Assembly: GCF_002161595.1 (NCBI RefSeq)
Contig: NZ_NFID01000014.1
Coordinates: 1-64,000 of the forward strand
From: Gemmiger sp. An50
Lineage (GTDB): Bacteria; Bacillota; Clostridia; Oscillospirales; Ruminococcaceae
Direction of reading: 5' to 3'
Length of the DNA stretch: 64,000 bases
Made by a program: the position numbers and the translations under genes. Every line of letters begins with the position of its first letter. Position 1 is the first letter of the stretch. Positions 7,290 to 14,650 of this stretch are shown here, in pieces. Under the pieces are notes generated by a model, which saw nothing but the letters and a program-made list of their open reading frames with translations, made no database searches and was not told where the DNA came from.

Positions 7290-8995
7290 AGCTTCTCGCC
7301 TTTTGTTGCCTTTTTCAACGCATCCAAAAATTTGCCTTTTGACTGGATGGTATACATCTCTTCGGTCGCCAGCAGAGCATATCGATTCGGGTTCGGCCGA
7401 AACTCATCTTGATACCTGACATCCCATGTGATTCCATTTCCCCTCAACGCCACGTGATTAAAGGGCTCGGAATCCTCAACAACGATTTCCCAGGATGTTT
7501 CGGGCGGAATCGTAAATTCCACGGAGCAAGCAGGTACTTCTGTTTCACGGTATTTCTCCCCCAGATTGTATTTCAAAGAGTGTGGGGTGTGAAACAGGGT
7601 CGGACTGACATGTTTCAACAGGCAAAGACGATATATTTCGGCTGGCGTCGGGCCACAAGGGCCTGATCGCTGGCGTACATTTTTATTCAAGTGCCCCATG
7701 AAGAAATAAATCTCGTTGGTGTCAACCCCGCTCATCGTATATAACCAGGTGCAAAAAAATCGGCGTAAAGCATGCGGGGTCAACATACCGAACAAATATT
7801 CATCCTGGCTTGCTTTATCAAAGGTGCAGGGGCGATTTCGGCGCATTGCTTCCAAAAATTCAGGCTGGCGCAACAGCTGGGGAATCTGTTCACTCAATTG
7901 ATGCATATGGGAGGCAACGGTAGCGGGGGCGTTGGAATACATAAATTCTTCCGGCTGGCCAATGCGCAGCAGCAAAGAAATATCGCCATACCGCAGTTCA
8001 AGATTTTCACGCTCTGCCATCAGCCGTTCTCCGAGTTCCTGTGAAATTGGAATGAGCCGATAGGAGGGGTCTGTCTTAGGGTATTCCGTGCGTGTATTTT
8101 GCCGACTAAGCTGACCGCTGACCCGTACAAAATACATGCGCCCCTGTGAGCCGTCTGCATACCCGACAGAACAAAACAGCAGGCCTCCATATTCGTTGAT
8201 TCGCAAACCTGTATCTGCCAAGATCCCTATTTGTCCGGCCAGCACATCCGTATCGCACAACTTACTCAGAAGGTCACTGGGCAAATTGCGGGCATGATCG
8301 GTACGCGCAAGAAGCAGCTTTTTTCGTGAGGTTTTTCCTTGGTATCGCGAAGGAGTCAGAGCAATATCGTAGTCTTCTGTATTGCGCAGAAGTTCCAACA
8401 GCCGATATAAAAGATACAGCCTTGTCTTAGCCGATGCGGGTGGTGTCAAGCCTGGAACCCATTCATTGTCTTTTTTTGTGTCCAGTAATGCCGCACGACA
8501 GATATTTTCCTGTATCAGAATTTCTATATCTGGTGTGAGCGTGCGATAATCAATACCCTGCAGAGCTTCTGTCATATAGTCATACTGTTGCCGATACTTA
8601 TAACAGGTGCTCTGTGCCCACTTGTATTTGGCACTATACTTGTTAAAAAATGCCTCTTTTACCGATTTTGCGATTACTGCCAAATCTGTTTCTTGTGACA
8701 GCTTGCCACAATCAGATGGAGTATACAACCCCCGCTGCTGCATCAGTCCGAGCAGTTTATTGATAACGTCCGGGATGCGATTCTTCTCAATATCTTCCGG
8801 GTTTAGGCCGGATACAAAGCGATTTACCGGCTCATCGCTGTCTTTTCCGTACAACTGCCGTTTGGTGATTTTCCTCTCGTTTTCGTCGAGCGGCGTCACC
8901 AACGCTCGGCAAGGGTATTTTGTGTCTTTAATGTTCTTTGGATAGCAAAAGCTCACCCGAAATTTCACACCACTGTATTCAATGATTTTTATCAT
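7280..8995 (-). CDS. Large tyrosine recombinase (active-site set complete)
   Basis: A 571-residue protein with a C-terminal tyrosine recombinase domain. The catalytic pattern is visible: DTGLRINEYGG (Arg I), the RLIPISQELGERL strand region, TPHALRRFF (His408, Arg411), FFMGHLN (His435) and AEIYRLCL (Tyr455). It is longer than common integrases, with about 250 residues before the core and about 115 after the tyrosine. It overlaps the gene at 8979-10550 by 17 bases and is therefore translated with it. It ends within the phd operator. Its substrate is unknown: it may be the recombinase of the island, next to attL. The family assignment is firm, the role is inferred. Confidence 0.8.
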   Translation of the reverse strand: MIKIIEYSGVKFRVSFCYPKNIKDTKYPCRALVTPLDENERKITKRQLYGKDSDEPVNRFVSGLNPEDIEKNRIPDVINKLLGLMQQRGLYTPSDCGKLSQETDLAVIAKSVKEAFFNKYSAKYKWAQSTCYKYRQQYDYMTEALQGIDYRTLTPDIEILIQENICRAALLDTKKDNEWVPGLTPPASAKTRLYLLYRLLELLRNTEDYDIALTPSRYQGKTSRKKLLLARTDHARNLPSDLLSKLCDTDVLAGQIGILADTGLRINEYGGLLFCSVGYADGSQGRMYFVRVSGQLSRQNTRTEYPKTDPSYRLIPISQELGERLMAERENLELRYGDISLLLRIGQPEEFMYSNAPATVASHMHQLSEQIPQLLRQPEFLEAMRRNRPCTFDKASQDEYLFGMLTPHALRRFFCTWLYTMSGVDTNEIYFFMGHLNKNVRQRSGPCGPTPAEIYRLCLLKHVSPTLFHTPHSLKYNLGEKYRETEVPACSVEFTIPPETSWEIVVEDSEPFNHVALRGNGITWDVRYQDEFRPNPNRYALLATEEMYTIQSKGKFLDALKKATKGEKLNK

Positions 8996-10550
8996 CGTGT
9001 TTTTCCCTCCATCTGGCCGATATCGCGCAATGCGATGAAATTCTAAAGTTCTGGAGTTCCCGGGTGCTATTCCGAACCAGCAGCACGCGGCGTTTCAGCA
9101 AAGCGGGCTCATAGGGAGAAAAGCGCTTCAAATGCAGATAGCGCGCTACGGCATACTGGTTGCCTAGAAGGTCAAGATAGGATTCTTCGTCCATTTCGGT
9201 CCAGGCCATCCCGAACATAGCGTGCAGCATCGGTAAATTCGCTCCGCAGAGACCAGCAACATACTGCGCATCCAAGTAAAGTAGTGAGTAGCTTGGTTCC
9301 TTAATCGTCATCTCCGTTTTTCCGTCCCGCGTGTGTGGAATCGATATGCTCGGAATTTCTGCTTCCCGAAGAAGCTGTTTGATGGCAGCTTCCATCTGAA
9401 AGGGAGCGAGCGATTCTTTGCGCAATATCGAATAGGAAAGCCGCATTTTCTCAATTTGAGCAAACGAATATCCCTCTTCTTGCAGCCGCTCAACATATTG
9501 GCGAAGAATATCCGCTGCCCATGGATACAGCACCACCTTGCGCAAACGCTTTACAGGCATATTCTCATTGTTAAGACCAGCAACAGTCGCGTCGGTGTTT
9601 TGGCCGTATACGATTTTCTCAACTGTGATGGTCACACAGATTTCGTTGCACAGTGTCAATTGATCAATATCGCCATAAGTAAGTGCTGCAATCTCACGAA
9701 GATCAAGGCCGGAGTACACCAAAGCAACGATAAGCTGTTCGTGACAATAGGCCTGGTCAGATAAAAGGGTAAACAGCGCGCAGCGCTGACTATCATCCAA
9801 ATGCCCTGGGAAAATGCTGTTTGACAGTTTACGGTTTTGCTGCTTAGTCATCTCGATTGCATCGGCCAGTTCCAGTGCGCTTTTGCATTCAGCAAATCCG
9901 CTTTCCACAATGGTACGAAACAACTCGGTGTAGGCGCGTTTTGTATTCCTGCGTTTTGTATCTTTTGCATGCGTCTTTTTGAGCAGGCGGTTGATTTTGT
10001 CTTTTTCTTTTTTGGCTTGTTCTTCGGTGGCAAGTTCATCCAGACGCTTTTCCTTGATAACCGGAAGAATCGTCGTGTGCAATGCCGACATAAGATTCGG
10101 CCGGTCGCCTGGTGTGGCGGTGCGGAACAAATCATCGCCCATGTACTCTACAAAATCCGCAATAGTAGGGCGTCCTGCTGCAACAAGACTTTCCCATATT
10201 GGACGATAAAGCAGTTTGGCAATGAGCGCCAAACGCGGATATAACTCCTTTTTCGCCAGTTTGTCTGCGTCGGCTTCCGTTTTGCCGCTACACTGCTGCT
10301 TAAACTTTGCGTTGGGATTTCTTACTGCTTTTTTGGCTATTTCGCGGATCTCATGTACAACAGCGGTAGCCAGCGCCGGGCGCTCATTACTGCGACGCAA
10401 CAAAGCTTTATACAGCTCGGCGTTTGTGTAGGGACAAGTTGTGTTTGGGTCAATTAAATTGCATTCTGCTGTAGGGATGCCTTTCTTGGTATATGTCAGG
10501 TGGCGCAGAGTGCCTCCGTAAAATGGAATATCATGTTTGGAATGTGCCAT
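8979..10550 (-). CDS. Tyrosine recombinase-like protein, degenerate active site
   Basis: A 523-residue protein that resembles tyrosine recombinases around ALVYSGLDLREIAALTYGDID, which corresponds to the Arg I box, although the Arg is displaced (GLDLRE in place of GLRxxE). I cannot find an HxxR box, and the segment LPMLHAMFGMAWTEM occupies the place where a GH motif would be. It is probably a non-catalytic partner of the recombinase encoded next, with which it overlaps by 17 bases. The region 150-200 is lysine-rich and helical. The start has GGAAGGGAGGG upstream. Paired or triple recombinases with unequal active sites are known in other mobile elements (Tn554, RIT elements); this assignment is by resemblance only. 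Confidence 0.6.
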   Translation of the reverse strand: MAHSKHDIPFYGGTLRHLTYTKKGIPTAECNLIDPNTTCPYTNAELYKALLRRSNERPALATAVVHEIREIAKKAVRNPNAKFKQQCSGKTEADADKLAKKELYPRLALIAKLLYRPIWESLVAAGRPTIADFVEYMGDDLFRTATPGDRPNLMSALHTTILPVIKEKRLDELATEEQAKKEKDKINRLLKKTHAKDTKRRNTKRAYTELFRTIVESGFAECKSALELADAIEMTKQQNRKLSNSIFPGHLDDSQRCALFTLLSDQAYCHEQLIVALVYSGLDLREIAALTYGDIDQLTLCNEICVTITVEKIVYGQNTDATVAGLNNENMPVKRLRKVVLYPWAADILRQYVERLQEEGYSFAQIEKMRLSYSILRKESLAPFQMEAAIKQLLREAEIPSISIPHTRDGKTEMTIKEPSYSLLYLDAQYVAGLCGANLPMLHAMFGMAWTEMDEESYLDLLGNQYAVARYLHLKRFSPYEPALLKRRVLLVRNSTRELQNFRISSHCAISARWREKHDDKNH

Positions 10551-10697
10551 ATAACTTCCCTCCCTTCCTTACAGAAGTTGGTGCTATTTCGCTTCCTCTG
10601 TTTGTATCATATTCACTTTTCGGGGTGGTCGCAGCGAAAAAGCCGTTTTAATTATGAACATTTTGTAAATTCTTGCATTATTTGCAAAAAGACAGAA

Positions 10698-10728
10698 CAG
10701 CGGACCTGGAAATGCTCCAGGTCCGCTG
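10698..10728 (-). terminator. Terminator of the xis-int-GHKL operon
   Basis: A perfect 13-bp stem (10698-10710 with 10716-10728) downstream of the small gene at 10758. The T-rich tail on the minus side is interrupted (TTCTGTCTTTTT), so efficiency is uncertain. Confidence 0.65.
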
Positions 10729-10757
10729 TTTGCTGTTTGTCATTATCGGTGCAGTTT

Positions 10758-11048
10758 TTATTCCTTTTCGGAAATGCCTTTTTCCCGCATCAGAGTCTGT
10801 GCTTCCTGCATCAGCAGAAGTCCTGCGGAAAATCCGTGCTGAAAGCTGCTGGCACAAGCGGCGGCTTCGGCGTCTTGGATGTAACACATCAGCTGTTCCA
10901 GCAGGAGATTATCCTCCTGCCCAATGCTCTCCATCAGCTGAACACGGAAAAGTTCCGCCGCCCGCATGGCTTCCCGATAGTCCTCGCGATCCATAAATCC
11001 GGTTTCACCCGGACGGAAATCCCCGTTATAGATAGCATCCAGAATCAT
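10758..11048 (-). CDS. Small hypothetical protein (DUF6809-like)
   Basis: A 96-residue acidic, helical protein beginning MILDAIYNGDFRPGE. The layout (short IYNG/LYYG start, central variable helix, end with FxxGFxxGLLLMxEA) resembles DUF6809 proteins common in mobile elements of gut Firmicutes; I give this from memory of the pattern and cannot confirm it. The start is set by AAGGAGG eight bases upstream; the frame is open further back but without support. It is the last gene of the leftward operon, 13 bases after the GHKL-nuclease gene. No function can be proposed. Confidence 0.65.
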   Translation of the reverse strand: MILDAIYNGDFRPGETGFMDREDYREAMRAAELFRVQLMESIGQEDNLLLEQLMCYIQDAEAAACASSFQHGFSAGLLLMQEAQTLMREKGISEKE

Positions 11049-11061
11049 TTTTGTTTCCTCC

Positions 11062-12570
11062 TTATACAGACAGTTCTTTTTCCTGATGGGTCGCCAGCAA
11101 AAACCGGTAGGGTTCGCTGGGTGTACCATCCGGCAGGTTGGGTGTCGGCAGGCTGTTCATCTGCTCTGCCATTTCCCGGATGGCATCGTTATATTTGGCC
11201 GTCAGCAGAATTCCCCGGGTGGGTTGGATGCCCTCCAGCACCAGGCCATCCCAGTACATCCGCAGCTGGTACAGGTCCTGTGGTTCCGCTTTACGAGTCT
11301 TCAGCTCGTAGATGTCGCATTTCCCGTTCGCTCCTTTGTCCACCACATCCACGCGGGTACCGGTGGGCCAGACGGAGATCTCACTGGTCACATCGTCCTC
11401 CGGATTGGCGGCCTTGAGGATTTTCATCCACTTCTTTTTCAGTTCATCCTCGCTGAGTGCGGCGGCATTTTTCTGCGGCGGGAAATCCGCCAGTGCTTCA
11501 AAGACCACATCCCAATCCGGGTCGTTGCGGTCGATGCCGGTCTTGTTGTTGAGAGTGGCCAGAACGCCCCGGGGAAGCTCCGGCAGAATCAGTTCTCCCA
11601 CAAAATCGTTGTAGCTGTTGTGCCGGCAAAGAGGGCTGCCATCTTCCCGATGCCAAACTTCCCCCAACTGGGCAGTGGCAATTACCCGCTTGCCCAGCCG
11701 GATATCAATGCCCTGTGTGGGCTGGCTGCACTGATAGTAGAAACGGGCTTTGCTGCCCTGCACCAGATGTTCCTGTTTCGATTTATCGAGGGTACCGTGG
11801 ACGTAGGTCACTGGCACCACCTGGCCGCCCAGCTCCACCTCCAGCTTTTCGGTACGGCCCATCATCATAGGGACTGGGATGGGTGGCACCAGCAGGCTGC
11901 TCTGGCTCACAGTCACCGCAATTTTGGCGCTGGGTTCCAGTGTGACCGGGTCCAGTTCCAGATAGCCTCGATACGCAACGCCCAGATGCTCAATCAGCCA
12001 CATCCGAAGAGTGACCAGGTCGCTGAGCTTTCGGTTGCCCTGTCGCTGCAAGGTGCGGGCGATAGCCATCGGTACCCGCACATGGATAACCGTGGAGGGA
12101 TCGGGCCACTGGAGATTCAGCCCTTCCGGCAGGTCGATGGACTCGGTCATCTTGACGGTCATGTTCAGGTCAAAGGGACCGCTGACCTTGAAATACGGGC
12201 CGGGCTGGCTGCGGGTGTAGATACACCAGTCACCGGTGCCGCCGGACAGGCAGGCCAGCGCGTTGTTGAGTCCGTATCCATGTTCATTCAGGCGGTCATT
12301 GCTCAGCGGAGCGCTGCCCAGCTGAAGGGCATTGGTAAGGGCGGCAAGTTCCATGCCGCAGCCCCAGTCGGCCACCGCAATATTGAGATAGTTTTTGTCC
12401 GAATCCGGAGCCAGCGCCACGCAGACGCGGGCCTTTTCGCCAGGCAGAGCGGCGGCAAGTGCGTCGTCGCACAACTCGCAGATGCCCTGATGGCAGAGCA
12501 TCCCCTGCCGGGCAAGCCCCTCAAAGGCTTTGGGGGTGATGTTGATGGAGATGTTGTATTCCTTTTCCAT
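11062..12570 (-). CDS. GHKL (MORC-like) ATPase with PD-(D/E)XK-like nuclease domain
   Basis: A 502-residue protein. The N-terminal part is a GHKL ATPase: CELCDDALAAAL at 31-42 (the N-box, with Asp where Asn is usual), VADWGCGM near 67-74 (G1 box) and NEHGYGLNNAL near 95-105 (lid region). The C-terminal part has VDVVDKG followed by CDIYELKTRK (E422, K424) and a YQLRMYWDG helix, the D-ExK layout of PD-(D/E)XK nucleases. Prokaryotic MORC/MutL-like ATPases linked to endonuclease domains and restriction loci are known from comparative genomics, so a DNA-acting defence function is plausible but is inference. It lies between the integrase and a small gene in one operon, close to a type I restriction locus. 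No accompanying methylase is adjacent. Confidence 0.72.
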   Translation of the reverse strand: MEKEYNISINITPKAFEGLARQGMLCHQGICELCDDALAAALPGEKARVCVALAPDSDKNYLNIAVADWGCGMELAALTNALQLGSAPLSNDRLNEHGYGLNNALACLSGGTGDWCIYTRSQPGPYFKVSGPFDLNMTVKMTESIDLPEGLNLQWPDPSTVIHVRVPMAIARTLQRQGNRKLSDLVTLRMWLIEHLGVAYRGYLELDPVTLEPSAKIAVTVSQSSLLVPPIPVPMMMGRTEKLEVELGGQVVPVTYVHGTLDKSKQEHLVQGSKARFYYQCSQPTQGIDIRLGKRVIATAQLGEVWHREDGSPLCRHNSYNDFVGELILPELPRGVLATLNNKTGIDRNDPDWDVVFEALADFPPQKNAAALSEDELKKKWMKILKAANPEDDVTSEISVWPTGTRVDVVDKGANGKCDIYELKTRKAEPQDLYQLRMYWDGLVLEGIQPTRGILLTAKYNDAIREMAEQMNSLPTPNLPDGTPSEPYRFLLATHQEKELSV

Positions 12571-12591
12571 GATTTATACCTCTTTCTATAA

Positions 12592-13707
12592 TCAAATCAG
12601 TTGTTCCAGTGAAGTTACGGCACTAGCCAGTGTATCGCCGGAAATATGAAGATAGTTTCCTGTGGTCTTGATGTCAGTGTGACCGGTGAGCCGGGCAATG
12701 GTCTCCATGGGTACGCCCTGACGCTGCAAAAGGGTCACATAGGTGTGGCGACAGCAGTGGGGCGAAAGCCGGCGTACATCCGGGTATTTCTCCAGCAGTC
12801 GGTAGTACTTGCGGCGCACTGTGCCGGTGCTATAGAGCAGGCTCTCCTGCCGGGGTGCACACCAGAGAAACGCTTGTCCGCCGTTCTCCCGCAGCCAAAG
12901 CGCAATATGACGATACTTGGGCGCGATAGGGACAACTCGCCGGCTGGTGTAGCTTTTGGGGTCTCCCAACTTGGGGGTACCATCTACCATCTTGACAGCC
13001 TTGTTCACTCGGACCCAGCTACCGTCCTCGGCAATGTCCCGGGGTGTCAGGGCCAGCAGTTCCTGCAGCCGCAGGCCGGAAACAAGCATCAGGCGAATGC
13101 TGTTGCCCAGTAGATTGTCGGGCAAGCCGATGAGCAACCGCTCAGTCTCTTCCACTGAGAACGCATCCTTTGCGTGAGTTTTGTTTTCCTTGCTCAGCTG
13201 TTTGGTGGTGCGGAAAGCCCGCCGGGCGTAATTCTTTACCACCAGGTCATCCGCTTCGGCCACATCCAGAATCTGAATCAGCATGGACCGGCATTTGCTG
13301 ATTTGAGAAGCAGAGTAACCTTTAGCTGCCAGTCCGTTGACAAACTGGTTCACCTGTGCCACCTTGATATCGTTCAGTGGAAGCTTACCAAAGGCACCGT
13401 TCAACAGCTTCAAGGTGTAGCGATAGTTGGCATAGGTAGTCTCCTCTACCTGAGAGCGGTAGGCTTCATACCAGCGCTGGGCATACTCTGCGAATAGCGG
13501 TACTTCGGGCGTTTCCTGCTCGGTAACCTCCTGCTTGTTCAGAAGATACTCCCGCAGCCGGGCCAAAGCCTCCGCTCGGGTGGGGGCCGTAAAGCTGACG
13601 ATATGGCGCTTTCCCTCATCGGTGTAGCCATCCATAACTTGACTCTGCCAGCTCCCGCTGGGGAGTCGGTGGACAGATCCCTCCCCCTTTGCGCGTTTAC
13701 CCGACAT
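12592..13707 (-). CDS. int: Tn916-type tyrosine integrase
   Basis: A 371-residue site-specific recombinase. An N-terminal arm-binding-like region (GEGSVHRLPSGSWQSQV, near residues 8-24) and a core-binding domain (PLFAEYAQRWYEAY...) precede the catalytic domain: VSGLRLQELLAL (Arg), SPHCCRHTYVTLL (His, Arg), LTGHTDIKTTGNYLHI (His, Tyr). All catalytic residues are present. The start at 13707 has AAGGAGGTGG upstream; a longer frame to 13812 runs through the excisionase gene and is not used. It overlaps xis by 11 bases, a classical xis-int module. It probably drives integration and excision of the island at tRNA-Ala, although two other recombinases lie closer to attL. Confidence 0.9.
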   Translation of the reverse strand: MSGKRAKGEGSVHRLPSGSWQSQVMDGYTDEGKRHIVSFTAPTRAEALARLREYLLNKQEVTEQETPEVPLFAEYAQRWYEAYRSQVEETTYANYRYTLKLLNGAFGKLPLNDIKVAQVNQFVNGLAAKGYSASQISKCRSMLIQILDVAEADDLVVKNYARRAFRTTKQLSKENKTHAKDAFSVEETERLLIGLPDNLLGNSIRLMLVSGLRLQELLALTPRDIAEDGSWVRVNKAVKMVDGTPKLGDPKSYTSRRVVPIAPKYRHIALWLRENGGQAFLWCAPRQESLLYSTGTVRRKYYRLLEKYPDVRRLSPHCCRHTYVTLLQRQGVPMETIARLTGHTDIKTTGNYLHISGDTLASAVTSLEQLI

Positions 13708-13936
13708 GGAAGGCCACCTCCTTCTGGACAGGGGCCAAATCGGCCGGGACGCGGGTGTGTTTTTCCACCCAGGCCAGGAACAGCTGGGTGGGAATGCGGA
13801 TGGACGATCCAAGCCGGCAGACCGGGAAATCCTTGCGATGGGTCAGCTCATAGGCCGCCGAGGTGCTGATGCACAGATAGCTTTTCACGTCTGCTACAGT
13901 GAGGTAGCTTTTTTCAAAGGCGAGTTCCTTTTTCAT
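13697..13936 (-). CDS. xis: Excisionase / helix-turn-helix DNA-binding protein
   Basis: A 79-residue protein with a MerR/excisionase-type winged helix: SYLTVADVKSYLCISTSAAYELTHRKDFPVCRLGSSIRIPTQLFLAWVEKH, with recognition-helix residues followed by the RIPTQLFLAWVE end typical of Tn916-type Xis and the helix-turn-helix-17 group. It has an AAGGAGAACTGAC before the ATG and overlaps int by 11 bases. Expected to bend attachment-site DNA and direct the integrase to excision; it may also regulate its own operon. Confidence 0.82.
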   Translation of the reverse strand: MKKELAFEKSYLTVADVKSYLCISTSAAYELTHRKDFPVCRLGSSIRIPTQLFLAWVEKHTRVPADLAPVQKEVAFHVG

Positions 13937-13948
13937 GTCAGTTCTCCT

Positions 13949-14227
13949 TTATATATAAAGTGTGGATATTCGAGAACTGCCCTCCCCGGCTTGCTTTGCA
14001 TGGGCCGACATGGTATGATGAAAGGGCAGAATGGACTTATTTAAAGTGGGTTGATTTTGCGCTTGCCGTGTTCGGGTGGCCGCCTGAACACGGCTTTTTT
14101 GTTGGAACGAAACAAACTCTCTCACAGCCATCAGGCAAGGACAACAGCCAAACCGGCGGCTTCGATGGTCCGGGATGTTGTCCACTTCATAAATAAAGTG
14201 GTTGCAGGTGCGAACAGCGTTTTTCAT
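13949..14227 (-). CDS. Small hypothetical protein upstream of xis
   Basis: A 92-residue frame starting MKNAVRTCNHFIYEVDN, with an AAGGAGG nine bases before the ATG and a strong promoter (14282-14310) about 50 bases upstream. It contains a short cysteine-containing stretch (RRFGCCPCLMAV). No family is recognised. Being the first frame of the int operon it may be a leader peptide or small regulator. The second half is rich in basic and polar residues and may not be conserved. The frame extends upstream to 14359, but that stretch contains the promoter. Confidence 0.4.
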   Translation of the reverse strand: MKNAVRTCNHFIYEVDNIPDHRSRRFGCCPCLMAVREFVSFQQKSRVQAATRTRQAQNQPTLNKSILPFHHTMSAHAKQAGEGSSRISTLYI

Positions 14228-14281
14228 TGTAATCGGCCTCCTTATGCTCGAAATCTTTGAGGTGGTGTTTTCCATGCCTTT

Positions 14282-14310
14282 ATTATACACGAAATCATTT
14301 ATAGTGTCAA
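14282..14310 (-). promoter_or_regulatory. Promoter of small ORF-xis-int-GHKL operon
   Basis: Minus-strand TTGACA (14305-14310) and TATAAT (14282-14287) with a 17-base spacer. It is flanked by an inverted pair CACGAAAT (14288-14295) and ATTTCGTG (14325-14332) that may bind a regulator. Confidence 0.8.
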
Positions 14311-14338
14311 TGATTTTATTTATAATTTCGTGAAAAAA

Positions 14339-14375
14339 TATATAGTATCGTTGACGCAATAAACGATACTATATA
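14339..14375. promoter_or_regulatory. Operator palindrome over the XRE-hsd promoter
   Basis: Perfect 14-base arms TATATAGTATCGTT (14339-14352) and AACGATACTATATA (14362-14375) separated by nine bases. The dyad covers the -35 box, the spacer and the first bases of the -10 box of the rightward promoter, so a bound protein, most likely the XRE regulator made from it, would block transcription. Confidence 0.75.
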
Positions 14376-14379
14376 TAAT
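14351..14379 (+). promoter_or_regulatory. Promoter of XRE regulator and hsd genes
   Basis: TTGACG (14351-14356) and TATAAT (14374-14379) with a 17-base spacer, 21 bases before the XRE start. Back to back with the leftward int promoter. Confidence 0.8.
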
Positions 14380-14400
14380 GGGAAATGAGGTGATGTAAAA

Positions 14401-14613
14401 ATGACCGTGAAACAACTGATTGATATGGCCTGTGCCTATTCTGGCATGTCCAAAGCGGATTTGGCACGCAATGCCGGTTGGTCGCCTCAGACGCTTTCCA
14501 ACCGGCTCAACACAGGGAAATTCAGCATGGAAGACTGGGAGAAAATCGGCAGTGCCCTGGGCGCTACCGTAAAAATCGTGATTGAATTCCCGGATGGGAA
14601 AAGAATTGAGTGA
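14401..14613 (+). CDS. XRE-family transcriptional regulator
   Basis: A 70-residue helix-turn-helix protein: MTVKQLIDMACAYSGMSK then ADLARNAGWSPQTLSNRLNTGKFSMEDWEKIGSALG, the classic five-helix lambda-Cro/C1 fold with little else. It is the size of a controller protein of restriction-modification systems and sits 37 bases before hsdM in the same direction, under an operator-covered promoter. It probably represses or times expression of its own gene and of the hsd genes. RBS: GAGGTGATG. Confidence 0.85.
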   Translation: MTVKQLIDMACAYSGMSKADLARNAGWSPQTLSNRLNTGKFSMEDWEKIGSALGATVKIVIEFPDGKRIE

Positions 14614-14650
14614 ACCCGATACCAGGGATTCTATATAGCAGGAGGAACAC

